Source: Camarhynchus parvulus
Taxonomy: Eukaryota; Chordata; Aves; Passeriformes; Thraupidae
DNA length: 64,000 bases
Assembly (NCBI RefSeq): GCF_901933205.1
Contig: NC_044581.1
Span: 14,849,501 to 14,913,500, forward strand
Direction: 5' to 3'
Shown here: in pieces, positions 49,501 through 63,500 of the stretch
Layout of the letters: each line of letters begins with the position of its first letter
Numbering within the stretch: the stretch's first letter is position 1
Program-made: the position numbers and the translations under genes
The notes under the pieces: model-generated
What the model was told of the DNA's origin: nothing
The model's input: the letters and a program-made list of their open reading frames with translations, nothing else
The model's database searches: none

Positions 49501-52500
49501 TTTTCTATCACAGATTATATGCCAGATGTTCAAACTATCTCTAATCATTGCAGATGTAATGGAGTAGAATGTTGCAGTTTGTGAGTTTACTGGCATTAAT
49601 TCTGTATACTGCACAAGGGAAAAGATTTTAAATATATAATTATATCTCATTAATACTCAGGTTTTATTTCCTTTCAATGGAACAGGACTTATTAAAGCAA
49701 CCATTTACCGCATGTTTTCTTTTAGTGTTTGGCCCCAGCATAATCCTGTGTGCATTGTACATGTAAATATGTACTAACCTGAGTATATGGAAACACACAC
49801 TACTGTATATAATTCCACTGCTATAACCCCCCACTTTTTATATGCATAGGATGTTTTTATAATGTAAATTGACAAGGAAAAAGATCTTATACTGTACTGG
49901 TCTAGCCACATGCTATCTTACTTGTTAATGAAGAACTGTAAAAAATGCATATTTTAATGATATTTATTCAGTTATGCTATGAGAAAACTGTGCAGTTCTG
50001 TGAAATGTTTTAGGCTGCTTTCTTGTCCTGTGACTGCTCCAGACGTGCCCCAGTACCAAAGGCAGCTGTTACAGCGGGGAGGGTGACTCACTGAGGATGT
50101 TCCCTGCTGTTATTCAGTATGCCAAGCGCAGGAGAGCTGGTCCTGCTCTGCCCCCTCCCTTGCCCCAAACACACCCTGTGTGAAGGGACACTCCTGCTTT
50201 TTGATACTTCCTTTCTTCTGTCCTTTGTATCCTTTGGGCTCAGCTTCCTTCAAACTGTGTCCACAGGGCACAGCATTTCCTTTGTCCTACATCCTCTGCT
50301 GGAGCTGCCTATCCAGTGCAGAGTTCAACCACATCTGAGAGAGTCTTTTTACATCCTAAATCTATTGAAAACTCTGCAAAAGTGTTCATCACCCTCAGTG
50401 AGCTGTGGACTTTGATGGCCTCTGAAGTCAGAGGCAAAGCTGTGAGGGTGAACTTCATGAGGAAGTCCCTACATCTGCTTTCAGACACAGAATCTCAATT
50501 ATAATTTCCCCAGGAGCAATCCCTACTTTGGGTGATAATTGTTACCTTCCAGTTTTACCATGGAGCCTCAACCTATGAAAAAGTATCCCTTGTACCAAAT
50601 GTGGGTCCTTTCTGGGAGCTGTTTCTCTGGGAGCTCTGTTGTCATTGTACCCAGCAGCTCCAAAAGCGCTGGCTTTCCTTTCCCAGCCCCACAAAGAGAG
50701 CAGTAGTAATCACAATCCACTTTACCTGCAGGAGGCCAGGAGCCAGGGAGGCCACAAGTGACTTTCCAGAGTCCCTGCCTGGGTAGGGTAGGACACCTGG
50801 TGTTGGGACAAAGGCGCCTGTCCCCTCCCACAGCAGCCTGGCAGCTTGTGTCTTACTGAGGCATTAAGAATGATTTCAGTAGACCAAGGTGGTTCAATTA
50901 ACTTGCTTTAACTATTTCTCAATCCAGAGACTTAATTCACAGGACTTCAGCCCAAAGGTTTTGTTCCAAAATACCATGTGCCTTTCTTCTGTTCATGGTT
51001 CCAGAATACCATGTGCCTTAGTGTTCTGGGGAGCCTCAGTCTCATGCTGCAGTATTTGGGTAAAAACTTTAGTATTTTGGCGTTCTCTGTATGCTGGATA
51101 TAGGCACATGGTTCAGGCAGCTACTCCTGTGGTTTAAAGTTGTTAATGCACACACTGCTGAAGGACAGGGGCATTTTGGCCAAGACCTGCTGGGATAATC
51201 TTAGACAAGCACATAGCACGTGTGTAATTATGCCACATCTCGCTGTTTGCGAAAGCCAATAGAAAGAATCCTGCAAACTTCTTTTCTCACAATTTATTGA
51301 TTGTCTTCTCTTTTCAACCATCAAGTTCTTAAGTATTTCCTTGAGAGGTAAGCAGCTCTCATAAAGTGTGATTTAGGCTCTGAAGCTGGCTGAGCACTGC
51401 ATGGGTGCAGAGGGTGGCTGATGTGGAACTTGCTGCTGGCCTCCGCAGCTGTCTCATCACACTGATTGCTTTGACTGGGAAAGGAATATCTTAATCTCAA
51501 TAATGTAGTTTCAGGCAAGGGGTACTGGGTAAAGTTCAGGTATATTTAGAGAAATATATGTGTATGCAGGCACTACAGTCTTGTTGCTGATATTTTAACA
51601 TGATTTGTGTTTGATGTGCTTGATTAAAAAGAAAAACTGGCAATTTGCTCTATTCAGTTGCATATGGGTACTGTTTTTAAACATAAGTGTCCAGGTGCAC
51701 ACAAGCTGAACAGGCTTTGGAATGCCACCAGGTTTCATCCAGACACTTCAACTTGAAAGAGGACCTTTTCAAGCACATGATAATTTAGATAATACTACTT
51801 GTGTAGTTATATACTATGTAAAAACAGTAACAGTACATGAGCCCAGTGTAAAATGGAGATTCTCTTCAAGATTATTTTATCTGTATTTTTTTATATATTT
51901 TATGATGTGCTAATGCAATGATTTTACACTAAGGCCTGTTTTTATGAATTTTCATGCCATGTGCATCATATCATACACAGTATCTAATACAGTAATTAAC
52001 AGATAAAATACCATGAGAGCCCATCCAGTGAATTTAATGAGTTAAATAGTTAAAACACAGAAAATTTGACAACTTGAGCATGGTTCCATATGGTCCAGAG
52101 ATGCAGAGCATCAACTGAAATCTCTGTTTTTAGTGGTGCACAAGGATTAAGTCAACCAGGTAATTTGCTTCAAGAGTCAGCAACACTCCTTGTCAAAAAA
52201 ATAAGCCAACAAAGAACACCAACAGAAAACCAACCTGGCTAACAATCTCAAGAGCAAGGAGGTCAGGGATGGTCTCCTGATGAAGACCTGCAATGGCTGA
52301 TAAGAAGAGAAGGCAATTTTAAAATCAATGCAGTATTTCCTGGAATACTGAAAATCATTCCTACTTTATTTAAAGGGATGTTTCGTGGGTGTCTACAAAT
52401 AACAGATCCCTCCCTTACATGCCAGCCCTTCAGAAACAAGGCAAAGATGCCTTGAGAGAGAGACAGCAGAAAAAGGTCTCACCATATCAGCACACAGGAT

Positions 52501-55500
52501 GATGGACTGCCCCTCCAAGTGACACTTTCATTATCAGTAAATTTATGCTCCTATTTCAGTCTGTAATAATGACCATTCACAGCAAAAGCATGGTGGCTGT
52601 TAATGGACAGGAGTGTGGATAAAAATTCATTAATTAATGTGGAATTGAAGCATTTCCTCCACACACTTTGAGCAGCCAAGTATTTCACAGCAGATCTTGG
52701 CACCCGAGTGCAGGTATAATAATTATACACAATTTTCAGTGATTAAAAGGTTGTAAAGTAATTTTAGATACATCTCAAAATTATTTATCTTATAAATGAG
52801 GATAGAGTGAATATGAGCTGAATCATAAGTACCACTGTTCAGAGCTGAGCTGAAGAGCTTGCAGGGGGAGATTCCTTCTCCTCAGCAGTGATGTCTCAGT
52901 GCACCTCCATGGTGGTTATCTACTCATTATTTCTGCCTTTCATCTTCTGAAAAGGCAGGTGACTCTGAACAGTATGATTTTCAAACATCTGTAAGATCTT
53001 TTATGTTACAGTAATTTAGGCAGTGATGTTCTGGTTCTAACAGTATGGTGGCCAGACTGAGAGTGACAGTGATTGTGATTGTCTGCTGTTGTGGTGAGGA
53101 CTGCAATTTACATGGCGCTTTGTCATTCTTCTCATCAGACTGTGTTTTATTCTACCAGACATTGTTTTTCTGCTTCTGTTTCTTACCGTGTCACCTAAAA
53201 AAAGTTACCACACTGAATTGGATGGGCAGCCCAGCTGCCTGCCACTCGTGAGACCACTGCCTTCACTGTAACTGTGGGCTAACCTCTCTGGAAAAAAGGT
53301 CCTCTTTACTTTGTCACCATGACTTAGGCAGGGAGATCCCTGGGAAGATGCCAAGGTGTGGTTCAAAAGCCTATTTGGAAATAATCCTGTGGGTTTAGTG
53401 CTTGTGGAACTTTTATCTTTCTTCTGGATGATGCGGGCTACAAAATTGTTCCTTAACCTTTAGAGATAGACAACAAAAATAGGCCTGTCATAGTCCCTGG
53501 GCTCTGATCCAAATTATTTCAGCATGGCACCACAGGCTATGTTAGACATCAAAGGCAGAATAGCTTAATTTCAGTGTTAAAGTTGAGGAATTTATGGAAA
53601 GACTGAATAGTCTCCAGGGGTAACCTGAAAGAAGATGGTGTTCTGAACTTATTTGGGAGTTTGAAATGTCCTGTCTGTACCTGCTAATCCTGAAGTTCAG
53701 GAGCAGAGGGTATGTCCAGTCTGCTTTCTTGTGAATTCTCACTTAGCTTTCAAGTGGGAGAGTGAAACCAAGGGGTTCACTAATAAACTCAAAAATCAAA
53801 GGGACACTGTTAAAGGGGAAGGGAAAAAGTCTCTTTTGGGATCAACTGTAAAAATAGCCACTTCTACAACACATTTTCCTAAACAGGAATATGCAATCTT
53901 CCTGAATTTTAAATGCAGACAAAGCTGTTAGTGTCAGTTATTCTCCTTGTGTCTGATAAAACCAGAGTCTTGTCCTTTTTTAGCTTAGCATTATTATAAA
54001 ATGAAAGCAAGAAAATATAGATCAAAATGTAACAAGATACTAGATGTGTTACATCACTTCAGTCTTAAGCGTTTTCCACTGAGTGGAAATGTTTTTTGGG
54101 AATTTCCCCTTGTGTGACTGAGCCAGTAATGGTACAAAAGTGGTGGGGATCATGAAGCTGCTGCTCACTTCATGATCTAGAGCCCTTATTTCTATCACCT
54201 TAGTAGACTCAGATCCCTTCTGAGCCAAACCAGCTAGCAGTGGGGTGCATCAAAAATGTAAAATGAGGCTTAAGAAGGAAGAAAACAGCTCCAAAATGCA
54301 TTGCATCCAGCCAAAAATTAGTGTTTCTCCCCTAAGACCTGAAGACCACTGTGAATAGAAGAGGAGGTTGAATCTGGGTGGTGTTGTACTGATCTCTTAA
54401 AAAATCCACATATCTTAATGTAAAGCTACCAAGAAAAACCTTAGCCAGACTCTGCAGAAGGCTTCATCATGTGAAGAAGAATGGAGCTCCTGGCCAGAGC
54501 TCAAGGGAACATTGCAGGTTTCAGATCTGATAGTGATTTCTATCAAGCATATGTGTCAGCTTTTTTTCCCTATTACTTCTAGAAATTAGAGACAGAATTA
54601 TGATATTTAATGATGAACACCTGACTATAGCACTAGTTGTCTTTTTTTTTAAGGGTATTTTACTTCCCTCCACTTTTTTTTTTTTGTAGAAAATTTAGAA
54701 GACAATTCCATTTGTTATAATGTAAAAAAAACCCAAAAATTGAGATGCAGGATTTACTTACTTGAAAGTGGAAGATAGCTGTTCCACATTGCAAAGATAT
54801 AAATTAAAAGGGCATCTGAGCTCCCCAAAATCATCTGTTCATATCAACAAAGTGAATATTAATGAAAAACAAAATTGAGTTCTTCCTGTGGTTGATTTTC
54901 ATCGCAGTACCCAGGTAATAAAAATGGCCATAGAAATTGAATCCATCAGTCATTAAAATAACTTTGGCTTCTTCTCTGTAGCAGACAAGCACCAGTGCTG
55001 CCTGCACAAGCACAAGGCTGTCATGTGAAGTCTATTTGGACACTTTATGCCATGTAATGGAAAGGGAGGCAAAAACATCCAACTTCTGCTGTCCCCATAA
55101 CATAAACCAATGCTGGTGAGGAAATGTGCTTGTTCCAGAAAACACATTAGCACAGATCAGTCAACCTTCCTACCCTGGCTGTCTCTGCTTCGTGTGTCTG
55201 CGCAGTGGGGTTGTGCCCTCAATGTTAATTGGATCACTTCATCCCTGAGACAAGACCAATAACCACACAAGGACTTAGGCATCTGAAAGAGGATGTAGGC
55301 ATGTATGTCAAAATGGAACTCTGCAAAGCTCCTGTTCAGCCTGCTGGAAAGGCTATTGGGATATTGCCTGTTTGGCCATGAGAACATTGTCTGGAGAAAT
55401 AAGAGGTGATGCTTTCAGATTGTTTCAGATACTTGGGATAGTTCCCATCTATTATCCTTCATACTTCCTAGGTATCTCATTTTGTGCATTTATCACTCAT

Positions 55501-56400
55501 TTTCAGGCCAAGTTCTCTGAGCAGCAAATTAACTTTTAACTTACATGAAAATTCCCTTTTCCCACTCTACTTTCTGCGTCAATGATATGAAACAGAAGCA
55601 GTGGAGTAAATTTTTAAAAAAGCCTGATACAATCAAGGTAAAATAGAGATGTCATTTGGGCAGATGCCTCACTCATGCTGGTGTTAAATTCCAGATCACC
55701 CTATTACCAAAAGCACACAGGGCAAATGCTCAGCCTGCACCAATTAGGGGCAGTTATTTCAGCAGAGGCTGCGTAATATGGACCCAGTAGTAACTGGGAA
55801 TCTTTGTTTCTCCAGAAAGGTCTGGTTGATCTTAGGTTTAGCCCAAATCATGCAAAACATCGAAGTTCTTCAGTAGCAAGAACTTACAGGGACACTCTTA
55901 AAAACCCATTTGGTGCCACCTGTGTTTGTAGGCCTCACCTGCAGCTGCTGTAACTGATGACACTGAGTTAAACCCATTGTTTCTGTATTTTTGGCTTAGT
56001 TATATGTAGCAGCATTCTGCTTATGTGCAGTGTCACTGCTTTTCCCCTCGTTGTCTTGATCATATGACTGCTTAATTAAGTATGTGCTTAATTTTGTATA
56101 ACTTACTTATTCAGGAAAGTTTCTCACTTGATTAAAATTAAGCATATGAATGTTGCATATCTGGGGTTCTAATTAGTTTTCTTGGCTGCTTGTTTTTTTT
56201 TTTTATAAACCATGAAGGAAGCAAATAAAGACAAAGGAAAACTATATCTTCAAAAGTAGTTTGGGGCTTAGCAATGGCACCTGGCTTGGTTTTTATTTCA
56301 TTGTGATTAACAAATCAAGTAAAAACTTCCTTTAAGATTGCTTAAGGATTTGAAAGCTCCAGGGCAGAATGAAGTAACTGCTTCAAGCTTTGCTTTAAGG
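43520..56400. other. Intergenic stretch without recognised genes
   Basis: Alternating AT-rich and GC-richer islets (43620-44120, 45240-45560, 47100-47330, 50030-50400, 50600-50850). Blocks at about 44180-45010 and 49220-50010 look unique and rich in TAAT and ATTTA cores and could be conserved elements. A small 35-base tandem duplication lies at 50963. No protein motif is found in any frame. Confidence 0.45.
50963..51019. repeat. Partial tandem duplication, 35-bp period
   Basis: GTTCC(A/A)AAATACCATGTGCCTT at 50963 recurs at 50998 as the same 22 bases with one change (A to G). Only the first part of the unit is present twice, as left by a single replication slip. Confidence 0.7.
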
Positions 56401-56405
56401 ATTTA

Positions 56406-56477
56406 GAGCCTGATGCAAATCCTATTGGAGTCAATGGAAATCATTTAAGGGATTTTACTGGGCTTTGGATCAGCCCC
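56406..56477. mobile_element. Old palindromic interspersed repeat, second type
   Basis: The left arm GAGCCTGATGCAAATCC and the right arm GGGCTTTGGATCAGCCC are imperfect reverse complements. Beside the left arm is ATTGGAGTCAATGG. I know this arrangement as an abundant old repeat in reptiles and birds. The family name is uncertain. The TTTACTGGGC part of the right arm has decayed. Confidence 0.5.
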
Positions 56478-56479
56478 TC

Positions 56480-59400
56480 ATGGCAAATGAGAGCCTTAGC
56501 CATGTTAAGGAGTTAATGTCCTTAGAGCTGTTCTGGACCCCAAGTGGCTTAAGACCTTACGGTGTGTTGTCAGGTACCATGGTGTAATTCAGAGGAGCTA
56601 ATAAACTCTTGCTTTAAATGTGCTCCTCCATGCTGGTAGCCCTTGCAGGACATAGCCTTGAGGACACTTGTCAGGGCACCCCTAACTCATCCATTTTTCT
56701 GGAGTGAGGTCTGTGTGCAGCAAAGTTTCTGGCCTGTGTGTCTGAACCCCATCACCCATACCACCCACAGCTGGGCAGCTGGGGCCATGATTTTAAGATG
56801 CTTTCATGGCCCCTGCTCAGACAGGTAGTGTGGGAGGATATGTTAATGTGTGTGTGAAGATAAATACACACACAGCCTGCAGGGGGAAAAGCATCAAAAG
56901 CCTTATAAATAAAAGCCAATTCAGTTTTCTGGCCACCTTCACTGTTGTGAGGAGCAGCTGCTCCTTTGGGGACAGGGAGGCCAAGGCTTTATCCATAAAA
57001 ACAGGTGGACGTTGTCACTGGTTTCTGCTGCTGGAACTTTTCCCTTCAGCTGCCATCAGGCTTGAGCCCTGATTTTTGTCAGCAGGTCCTTGTTGGGAAG
57101 GCTGACACTCTGTTTCCTCTAGTACAGACAAGCTCAGACAAATTTCAACTCACTGACTTTGCTATTTCACCACTGAAAATTTGCCATATTTTCCTGAATT
57201 AATCTGATATCCTTGCAGTCTGGATCTAGTCACAAACTAAATTATGTTTTGTGTTCTCAATGATAGGCACAGAATACAGGAGGACCCTTTTACAGCCTTT
57301 GATTACATCCTATTTCTCCCTGCCTGGGTAATTGTTGAGGAGTGAGTCAGAAAGATGTTCTGATTAATTAGATATGGTATTTTAGGATGCTTCAGTCTGG
57401 GAAAGTATGGACTAGAATCCAGACTTCCCACTTATCTGCCTTAAATACTCTGACCCTACCCTGAACTTCACACTTGCTCTATGAGTGTTTGTTTATGCTG
57501 GAATTTGCTATAGGAGGCCTTATTAACTGGTGGTCAAGATTTTATTTTTAAATGGATCGTTAACTTGTTACATATTCAAGGAGAGTGTTGATGCATCTCT
57601 GCGTAGGAATCCTTTCCTCCCATCCCTGCACCCTCCCTGTGTGCCCATAATGTGAACCTGTTTAGAGACCTTATAGATTTCCTTTCATTCACGAGAAAAT
57701 AATAAAAAAAATGAAGCATAGAAAAAGCAAAACAGGGAAGTAGCAGCAGTAGAAGTGGAAACACATTCTTTAATCATGGTAATGGAGCAGATGCTTCAAT
57801 AGCAACAGCAGCAGGTCCAGTAAGAGCGGCATCTTCTTCTTTCATCCCCCTCTAACCAGAGCTGCTAGCAACATGCCATCTTTCCTTCTCAGGATTTTGC
57901 TTCCAGTAGCATCTGCTGTGCCTCTTTCTCCTACATGCTGCGACATATGTAGCTGCATCACAAGAAGCAGCCAAGTCATACACTAAGGTAATTTCTATTA
58001 ATGATTTGTACTTGCTTAGTGGATAAAATCCCTTTTCGTAGCCCTGATTCATCATAGCTGCTTTGTGCTACTAGTGTGAGCAGAGGAAGTGCTATGAGAA
58101 CAGACGGGTGATTACTGGATAGCCCAGGACTGACAGCAGAGCACGAGTGCTCAGATTGAGGGAAATCGCTTCAGTGAGGGTAATAAGATGAGCCTGATTT
58201 TATGTTTGTTGTAAGAGATGGTGGCTGCTGGATTTCCACATGAAATTCTTCTCTTTTCTTGCTGGCTTTGCTGGCAGAATCAGTTTGTAGAAATTTCCAA
58301 TTCCATTTCCTGAAACACAGGTTTGCGTAGTTTAGATTATAAAAGACAAAGGGTTGGGAAAGGAGAAATTCTCATCTGTGGTGGTATTTGGAAAGTAAAC
58401 TGACTCTCAGAGCTGTACTCCTGTATCCATCACAACTTTGCCTCTAGAATAACTCAAACCTTGGCTGTGGTGGAGCCCATGTTTTGTCATCTCCTGAGCT
58501 GCTGATGTATTTCAGTCTGAAGGCTGAAGTCTCAACATTCCCTCTTGTGCAACTACAAACGGGCGTGTTTGCCCACCTTCTGTTCCATGGATGACAAAAG
58601 TGGGAACACGGATGCAGCACTGAGCACCTCCTGAGAGCCCAGTGTTGGCGTCCCTTGGATTCAGGGCAGCTGGATCCCTCCGGGGGAGCTCGCAGGATCC
58701 GGCCCACCAAGAACACAGTGTTTGAGCTAATATGCAAATTCTAGGTAGTGCAAACACCAACACAGTCAATTACACACAGCAAAAACATACACAACAGCCA
58801 GGAAGCCATATGATAGATATCATGTTGTGACTATGTTGTGGGACTTTCATCTTTATTGGCAAACATTTCAGGCAGCAGTTCAGATTTACATAGAATCACA
58901 TATGTGCTTAAGAAAGCATTTTATCTCCCCCTTCCTTTACCGAGCTGCAGTTACCAATACCCTGCTACCAGTAAGTAATTAAGATATTTCAGTCCTCTTC
59001 AGCTAATCACTCAAAATGTCAGTATCCTTTCCAACCCTCATCTAAATTTCTTCAAGTTTTAAAACCAGGCTGGAAATTCTAGGCAAAGTGGAAATGCTGC
59101 TTCTTCTTAAGCTGATTTGTCTTTTTTATTTATGATGTTTTGTTGTTCTTGCAAGAGCCCAAAGGAAAGTGTGCAGAAGGAAACCTTATTGCATTGGAAG
59201 AAGCTTCCCAGAAATAATTTTTTTATTTGGAAAGTTATGAAAAGAAACAGACTTATTGTCAGTGTGTTGTACTTAAAAGAATTCTGGTTTGATTTTTGTC
59301 ATGTAAGAGGTTTGTAACTTAGCACTTCTCCGTTTTTGTTTTTTTTTTTTTTACTTTCTTAGTTATAATGTCTTAAAAGGTTATTTATATAAACTTTAAA

Positions 59401-59735
59401 ATAGCTTTTCTGAATTTGGATCTAAAGGAGGTTTAGTGGTTATTGAAAGTCATGCTCTTAATGATAGTCTTAAATAGAATGAGTATTATGTACTCTAGTA
59501 ATAATTTAAATTCTCTAGCAAAACCAGTAATATATTTTAAATTATTACCTACACCTCTATGCATGATAGCCCATATATTCCAAATATCAGCTAATTTGTC
59601 ATTTTTCTCTCCATTGTTCAGTTTAGTCATTTTAAATGAAAACATTTATAAGCACTCTTCTTGTTGAGATACTCAGAACCTAAAGAATTTGGAATATCAG
59701 AAATTCTAATGTTGTACAGAGATTTTACAAGGAAA
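56480..59735. other. Intergenic stretch without recognised genes
   Basis: Only short non-motif frames are present. GC rises at 58540-58720. A TATGCAAAT octamer-like site lies near 58731. No repeat is recognised. Confidence 0.5.
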
Positions 59736-59739
59736 GTTT

Positions 59740-60120
59740 TCCCAAATAACACATATATGACTTAGAAAACTTCCATAAGATTCTTTCCAAACGAGTGATA
59801 TTTAAGTATTTTTACAAAGAGCAATCAAAGCATGTAGCACTTGAATTTGTTACATTAAAGCTCCCTGATTGTGCAATAATAAAAGATTAATGTGGATTTA
59901 TATTGTATGCAAATTAATTAATCTTTTCGTAGCATTACTAAATTAAAAAAACCCGGGGTAGAGCTGCAATGCTTATCTGCTAGTACTGAAAGGCAAACAG
60001 CAGAAGAATTCATGAAACATCCATGTGCAGGCATAATGCATGCAGCAATTTTTCTCATCTTTAATATAAAATATGTGCGGTACCTGTAGTAGTTGCAAAA
60101 ATTACTTAAGAAATTTAGTT
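59740..60120. promoter_or_regulatory. Candidate conserved non-coding block with octamer and TAAT sites
   Basis: Unique, AT-rich sequence with an ATGCAAAT octamer at 59907-59914 running into ATTAATTAAT at 59913-59922, and a retained CpG cluster (AACCCGGGGTAG at 59950, GTGCGGTACC near 60074). The POU and homeodomain cores overlap. Enhancer function is inferred only. Confidence 0.35.
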
Positions 60121-60507
60121 GCAAGCCATGGGCTGGGCCTGTCACTGCAGCCCTTCTGGATGCCATGCTCTGAATTGCCTTTCCGCAGAGTCCTTGCAGC
60201 AGCAGATGTTGGGGAAGGCAGCACTGTCAGCTTCTGTCTTGTGATGGTATGTCTTGGAGGATGATGAGCCCATTCCTAGTGTGACATTTGGGGCAAATAT
60301 GTAAGAGATCTTGTCCTGAAAGTTCAAGAGAAAATGATGTCTACCATTGCAACAACTGGAAGTGTGGTGAAAAACATGTTGTGAATAAAGCCAACAGCCT
60401 GGTGGAAGTGCAAACCTCAGGCACAGAAAGAGTTACCATGCCAAAATGGGCATATTTTAATAGCAAGGATCATTAACAGCAAATGTTCTTAGCAAAATGG
60501 TTTGTTG

Positions 60508-60522
60508 CAAATAGAGGGCGCT
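60508..60522 (+). promoter_or_regulatory. CTCF-like motif
   Basis: CAAATAGAGGGCGCT matches CCASYAGRKGGCRSY at 13 of 15 positions, with the strong AGRKGGCRSY half complete. It has the same orientation as the site in the CpG island. Occupancy is unknown. Confidence 0.35.
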
Positions 60523-60524
60523 GG

Positions 60525-63500
60525 GGCTCCTCAGGTGTCCTTAAATGTGAATTAGATTGTGTTTGCAAACTTTTTTTCTGGTTCATTGTACTGATCAGAG
60601 AGCAGTGGATCCGGAGAGGAACATAGATTTCTGTATATGATTAAGATGTAGTAGCTGAGAGAGTTAGACTGGGGTTAAAACAGAGGCATTCACATTTACA
60701 CAATTAAGTGATTCTGGTCAGCCATCTCTCAGTTCAGTAAGTCACTTAACAGTGTGTTTGAATGTTTGCCTGAATAGCATGCAAGTGTTTATATCCATCA
60801 GCCATTGTGTGAATTCAGCCTATATCCCCCAGACCCAATTTCAGGCATGCTGTGAATGCCTCCAACAGGAGCTACCACTTTCCAGAGGGTTCCCAGCTTG
60901 TGAAGAGGTGACTTGCTCTGTGTCTGGACTGTGTGGGTGCAGCTGCAACAGAATTGTACAAAAATCCTCTACCAATAACTGCCTCTAAAGGTGCAAAAAA
61001 TGCAGGAATAAATTTGGCAACAGAAATTGTATGACATGGGTTTGTGAGATCAGCAACATAGGACTGTTTTAAAAAGGCAGTTTTGCTCTTACCCTGTTTT
61101 TTTAAGACCTATCTTTCAAAAGTTTTCCTGCTATGCTCTTCTGCACTGGTAAAAAAAAGTGTGCAGATGTAGTTAATTGGTTAAAAGGTGAAATACAAAT
61201 AGTCCTGGTGCTCATTTGGGTCTCAGAAACATCCCCTTCTCCTCTAGTTCTCCATTCAGAAGAAAAATGAAATATTGAAGTTCAGACATCTCCAAAGCCT
61301 TAGCTGTTTTTTCTTTCTTACCCAATTCTATTTTGTTTCACCTTATCAATGTCAAAATTGAAGTTGCAATTAATGTCTTTTCCTGAGAATACTGGGAGCT
61401 GATGACTCAGAGCTTTGAACTCCAGGGCCTTGCCGTTCTTTGGCCCTGGGCTGGCTGAACCCCACTCACCTTCCAGCAGCAGAGTGAGAAAGTGAATCTG
61501 GGCTGGCTCATGTCTGATATGAAAGAAACAAAAGCATGCAGGGACTGTCCGCTCTTAGCAAGGAACACCTGGCCATGGAGTTAAGGTGATACCCTAACAG
61601 GTCAGGGAAAATAACAGAACAACCCAGATTTTTCCCCAGTTAATTGCTTTTTGTGTTCATCTATTAAAAAGTATTGCAAGAAGTTTTCTATAGTGATCTA
61701 CTTTTGTTTTCTTATCTGCTTATTTAAAAGTAGTAAATTCATATTCGTTCACGTAGCACAATGCCTTTTTTGTCATAAAATAAATAACTCAGCAAAATAT
61801 CAGCATTACAAAGTGATATTATTTTTCCTTTGAAGGTTCACTTTACACAGCATGTCATACTAGAGACAGGGCTGCTTTCAGATGCTGAGATTTTTTTTTC
61901 CTTTCCCCAACACTTTTAATTCCTTTTCCTAAAGTTAATGGGAGTGCATATTGAAACCTCTATTACAGGTAATTTTGCATTTATCTGCCAACCTGTTTAT
62001 TCTTCCAGTGACACCAGAGGACATAGTAGAGGTGTTTACAGTAATGAATGGTCTGGAGAAGGTGATTTGCACACCATCCCTCACCAAACATAAGATCACA
62101 GACTTGCAGGCTTGAGCAAGAATTAAATGTTCTGGTTCTTTGCCTTTTCCCTGGGCAGTGTTTGGTCATTGGGTCTTGCTAGGAAAAGGCTCAACATGGG
62201 CAACTGTGCTACCTATAAAATTCTGCACAGCACACCCCTCCAAGGCACAGCACCAGTTGCAAGTCTCTGGCATGGTTTGCTGTGGTCTTTTCCAGAGCAG
62301 GGAGCGCTGGGGTCTGCAGGACATCAGGGCAGCTCCAGCCCATTTAAATTAATCACTTGCCAGGAAAATACAGCTTATTGCTACAAGACAAATTCACTTG
62401 CTGCAAACCCCTCGTGTTTGACAGGAAAAGTGTGCTTCTCTTTAGGACTCTAAACAATGAATTGAGAAGCCTTTATAATTAACACTTTATTAAAAGATCC
62501 TAGATAAGGAGAAAAGCCATTGTCAGAGTGCACGCCATGTCCTCGGCCAGCGCCTGGCTACATGGACATCATTTCCTCATACAAATCCTAAACCTGAAAA
62601 AAGATCTGTTTAACCCATCTATTCCTTGTGTGACACCCTCTGTGCTTTGCTACACCAGTGTTGCTTTAACAGCATTACAAGCAGATCTTTCATAGTTTTA
62701 GTCCTAATTCTGCAAAAAGTTCACCTATGGGAGCAGTGGGAGCCTGGCCTGTGTCCTGAGTGGAGAGTAATATCTAGGGGATGCATGGGTAGCGTTGATT
62801 TTTGGAAACAGCAATTATTTTAAAATAATCTTGGTCTCATGAGTGACTTCAAGTGACTATTTATTGGAAATATTTTAAAAATGAAGTGTTTTGGTTTTCT
62901 TTTTGGGTTTTTTTTTAGTTATTTTTCACATTGTTTAAAATCTTATTCCATCTCAGTTTGGCTGAGAACTGGATAGAAGGAGGTTATCCAAATTTCCAGA
63001 CTGGTGAAAACTGTGTATATAGGGAAGCAGATAGAAAACAACATGCACATGTGACTCTCAGTAGTGTTTTGGACAGTGGTTCCCATCTAACATGTACAAA
63101 ACCCAATTGGTCAGAGAGGTTTCTGCTTGTGGAAAGTCCCCCCATGCTCTCACATGCCTGTGGGGGAACAATCATAGTCATTCATCCTAGAGAAATCCTA
63201 GAGAACTGGCTTCTGCAGCAAATAAACATATTTACATAGTGAGAGCTGAAGCCACCACATCAAAGACCCAGCTGAGGTCAGGTGCCTGCTCATTTCAGAA
63301 AGGTATGGTGGATGCTGTCACTGAGGCTGTGAACACTTTACATCTATAAAACATCAGTTATAAAAGCACAGAGCTTTTATAAAGCTTTCAATTTAAAGGC
63401 TAGTAGCAGATCCCTCACTTGCTGATCATCTCCCTCCCCCAGAGGCAGGCTCACACACATCCTCCTGCAGGTCAATCAACACTCAGCCAGGCAGGCAGGA

